DNA from: Microbacteriaceae bacterium
GTDB lineage: Bacteria > Actinomycetota > Actinomycetes > Actinomycetales > Microbacteriaceae
Assembly: GCA_025464995.1 (NCBI GenBank)
Contig: JAODMO010000005.1
Coordinates: forward strand, 1-61,795
Length of the DNA stretch: 61,795 bases
Reading direction: 5' to 3'
In this document: positions 60,550 through 61,795 of the stretch, piece after piece
How the letters are laid out: every line of letters begins with the position of its first letter
How positions within the stretch are numbered: the stretch's first letter is position 1
Notes under the pieces: model-generated
Told to the model about the DNA's origin: nothing
What the model saw: only the letters and a program-made list of their open reading frames with translations
Databases searched by the model: none
Translations under genes and position numbers: made by a program

Positions 60550-61062
60550 ATGGGGACGCCCGAGCCAGCGCATGCGGGCCTGCCGTTCGACCCGATCGAC
60601 GAGGCCGCCCGGCAGTGGGCCACGCACTGGGACGGCGTGGCGCAGATGCACGCGGTCACCTCCCTGATGCGGGTGCAGCAGGTCGTGATCGCGCGCCTCG
60701 ACGGGCTGCTCAAGCCGCTCGGCCTGACCTTCGCCCGCTACGAGGCGCTCGTGCTGCTCACCTTCTCCTCGCGGGGCTCGCTGCCCCTGGGGAAGATGGG
60801 GGAGCGGTTGCAGGTGCACCCGACGTCGGTCACCTCGATCGTGGACCGGCTCGAGGCCAGCGGTCTCGTCGTACGACGTCGACACCCGGCGGACGGTCGA
60901 GGCGTGCTGGCCGAGATCACCGAGAGCGGCCGCGAGCTCGTCGAACGCGCGACCGCCGAGCTCGTCGGCGCCGACTTCGGGCTCGGTTCGCTCGACGACG
61001 ACCGGCTCGGCGAGCTGTCCGAGCTCCTGCGCCCGATCAGGCAGTCGGCGGGCGACTTCTGA
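60550..61062 (+). CDS. MarR-family transcriptional regulator
   Basis: The 170-residue protein has a MarR winged-helix domain: VIARLDGLLKPLGLTFARYE near residues 45-64, LPLGKMGERLQVHPTSVTSI near 78-97 (recognition helix), VDRLEASGLVVRRRHPADGR near 98-117 (wing) and a C-terminal dimerisation helix. Its 44-residue N-terminal extension recalls actinobacterial MarR proteins paired with acyl-CoA mutase genes. It is 77 nt upstream of the mutase, with an 18-bp palindrome between them, a likely operator. Confidence 0.85.
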   Translation: MGTPEPAHAGLPFDPIDEAARQWATHWDGVAQMHAVTSLMRVQQVVIARLDGLLKPLGLTFARYEALVLLTFSSRGSLPLGKMGERLQVHPTSVTSIVDRLEASGLVVRRRHPADGRGVLAEITESGRELVERATAELVGADFGLGSLDDDRLGELSELLRPIRQSAGDF

Positions 61063-61113
61063 GCGGGCGTCCCTGCTGCGCTGCCGGACCCCGGCGGCGG
61101 CTCTAGGCGAAAC

Positions 61114-61131
61114 TAGTAGGACGTCCTACTA
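61114..61131. promoter_or_regulatory. Perfect 18-bp operator palindrome upstream of the mutase gene
   Basis: TAGTAGGACGTCCTACTA is a perfect palindrome. Its right arm overlaps the proposed -10 (TACTAT, 61127-61132). The MarR protein just upstream is the first candidate to bind; a TetR-type regulator would also suit the symmetry. Confidence 0.65.
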
Positions 61132-61132
61132 T
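61127..61132 (+). promoter_or_regulatory. -10 element of the mutase gene, leaderless arrangement
   Basis: TACTAT ends 7 nt before the ATG at 61140, with no Shine-Dalgarno sequence. It overlaps the operator palindrome. Confidence 0.5.
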
Positions 61133-61139
61133 CTTCGGT

Positions 61140-61795
61140 ATGAACGCACGCGAGCGCTGGCAGGACCGCTACCAGAAGTCACGCGTCAGGGACGCCGACT
61201 TCACCACCCTCTCGCAGATGGAGGTCGAGCCGGCGTACGGCACCGACGACTCCGAGTGGCCAGGAGAGTTCCCGTACACGCGCGGGCTGTACGCGACGGG
61301 CTACCGCGGACGGGCGTGGACGATCCGCCAGTTCGCCGGGTTCGGCAACGCGCAGCAGACCAACGAGCGCTACAAGATGATCCTCGGCCGTGGCGGCGGC
61401 GGGCTGTCCGTGGCCTTCGACATGCCCACCTTGATGGGGCTGGACTCCGACGAGCCGCGCAGCCTCGGCGAGGTCGGCCACTGCGGCGTGGCGATCGACT
61501 CGGCCGCCGACATGGACGTGCTCTTCGACGGGATCCCCCTCGACGAGGTCACCACGTCGATGACGATCAGCGGCCCGGCGGTGCCGGTGTTCTGCATGTA
61601 CCTCGTCGCGGCCGAGCGCCAGGGCGCGGACGTCGGCAGGCTCAACGGCACCCTGCAGACCGACATCTTCAAGGAGTACATCGCCCAGAAGGAGTGGCTC
61701 TTCGGTCCCGAGCCGCACCTGAAGCTGATCGGCGACCTGATGGAGTACTGCGGGGAGAACATCCCGGCGTACAAGCCGCTGAGCGTCTCCGGCTA
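61140..61795 (+). CDS. Acyl-CoA mutase large subunit (methylmalonyl-CoA mutase family), truncated by window edge
   Basis: The visible 218 residues match the N-terminal TIM barrel of B12-dependent acyl-CoA mutases: FPYTRGLYATGYRGRAWTIR near residues 44-63, FAGFGNAQQTNERYK, GGGGLSVAFDMPTLMGLDSD near 84-103, DEVTTSMTISGPAVPVF and GRLNGTLQTDIFKEYIAQKE near 166-185. Such large subunits isomerise methylmalonyl-, isobutyryl- or hydroxyisobutyryl-CoA; the visible part cannot tell which. The B12-binding domain or subunit would lie beyond the edge. ATG 61140 is probably read from a leaderless message. Confidence 0.9.
   Translation, partial: MNARERWQDRYQKSRVRDADFTTLSQMEVEPAYGTDDSEWPGEFPYTRGLYATGYRGRAWTIRQFAGFGNAQQTNERYKMILGRGGGGLSVAFDMPTLMGLDSDEPRSLGEVGHCGVAIDSAADMDVLFDGIPLDEVTTSMTISGPAVPVFCMYLVAAERQGADVGRLNGTLQTDIFKEYIAQKEWLFGPEPHLKLIGDLMEYCGENIPAYKPLSVSG

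Overview
The window is about 62 kb of high-GC DNA, dense in genes and with many 4-bp start/stop overlaps. It looks like chromosome of an actinobacterium, most probably of the family Microbacteriaceae. The support is an actinobacterial cytochrome c oxidase subunit IV, an LpdA-type quinone reductase, Microbacteriaceae-like small proteins including a DUF7882 member, and a core block sdhCDAB - manC - nucleoside ABC transporter - cdd - deoA - add - phosphosugar mutase - pnp - lpdA - biotin carboxylase. The assignment rests on recognising families, not on a search. I saw no rRNA, tRNA, CRISPR array, phage gene or intact insertion sequence.

Layout. 1-2.5 kb: a decayed AarF/ABC1-kinase gene and several small lineage-specific proteins. 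2.5-9.1 kb: a sugar-uptake locus (LacI regulator, lipoprotein, two permeases) divergent from a glycogen-debranching-type glucosidase, with two operator-like sites between them. 9.1-17.1 kb: mostly single housekeeping genes (PrmC-like methyltransferase, universal stress protein, oxidase subunit IV, Gfo/Idh/MocA oxidoreductase, PBP4-type carboxypeptidase, nicotinamidase, SpoU methyltransferase). 17.2-21.4 kb: a small HTH protein coupled to an ABC exporter, divergent from a coupled ATP-grasp ligase/flavin monooxygenase pair. 21.5-25.6 kb: a transporter-gene remnant, then ribDEAH under an FMN riboswitch. 25.6-30.8 kb: glycerol regulon (SorC regulator, glpD, glpF, glpK). 31.1-36.9 kb: MHS transporter, HAD phosphatase, GNAT, trpS, xth, YihY. 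37-40.5 kb: succinate dehydrogenase. 40.6-57.1 kb: manC, nucleoside hydrolase and a nucleoside uptake and salvage locus with orphan PTS IIA/IIB proteins. 57.2-58.6 kb: an AbiEi/nuclease-like gene between inverted copies of a palindromic repeat. 58.6-61.8 kb: biotin carboxylase, MarR regulator and a truncated acyl-CoA mutase.

How the genes work together. The BMP-type transporter imports nucleosides. Cytidine deaminase, adenosine deaminase, thymidine phosphorylase, purine nucleoside phosphorylase and nucleoside hydrolase strip the bases. The phosphosugar mutase, which overlaps pnp, could convert pentose-1-phosphate to pentose-5-phosphate. GlpF, GlpK and GlpD take glycerol to dihydroxyacetone phosphate. 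The debranching-type enzyme probably trims alpha-glucans related to the sugar imported by its neighbour transporter.

The points I would check first are: the HTH/ABC-exporter pair with paired 16-bp palindromes over its own promoter; the ATP-grasp/flavin monooxygenase pair next to it; the repeat-flanked AbiEi/nuclease gene; the orphan PTS proteins in a nucleoside locus; the many apparently leaderless genes; and the right edge, where MarR and mutase genes follow the biotin carboxylase and may mark a transferred segment or an assembly join.
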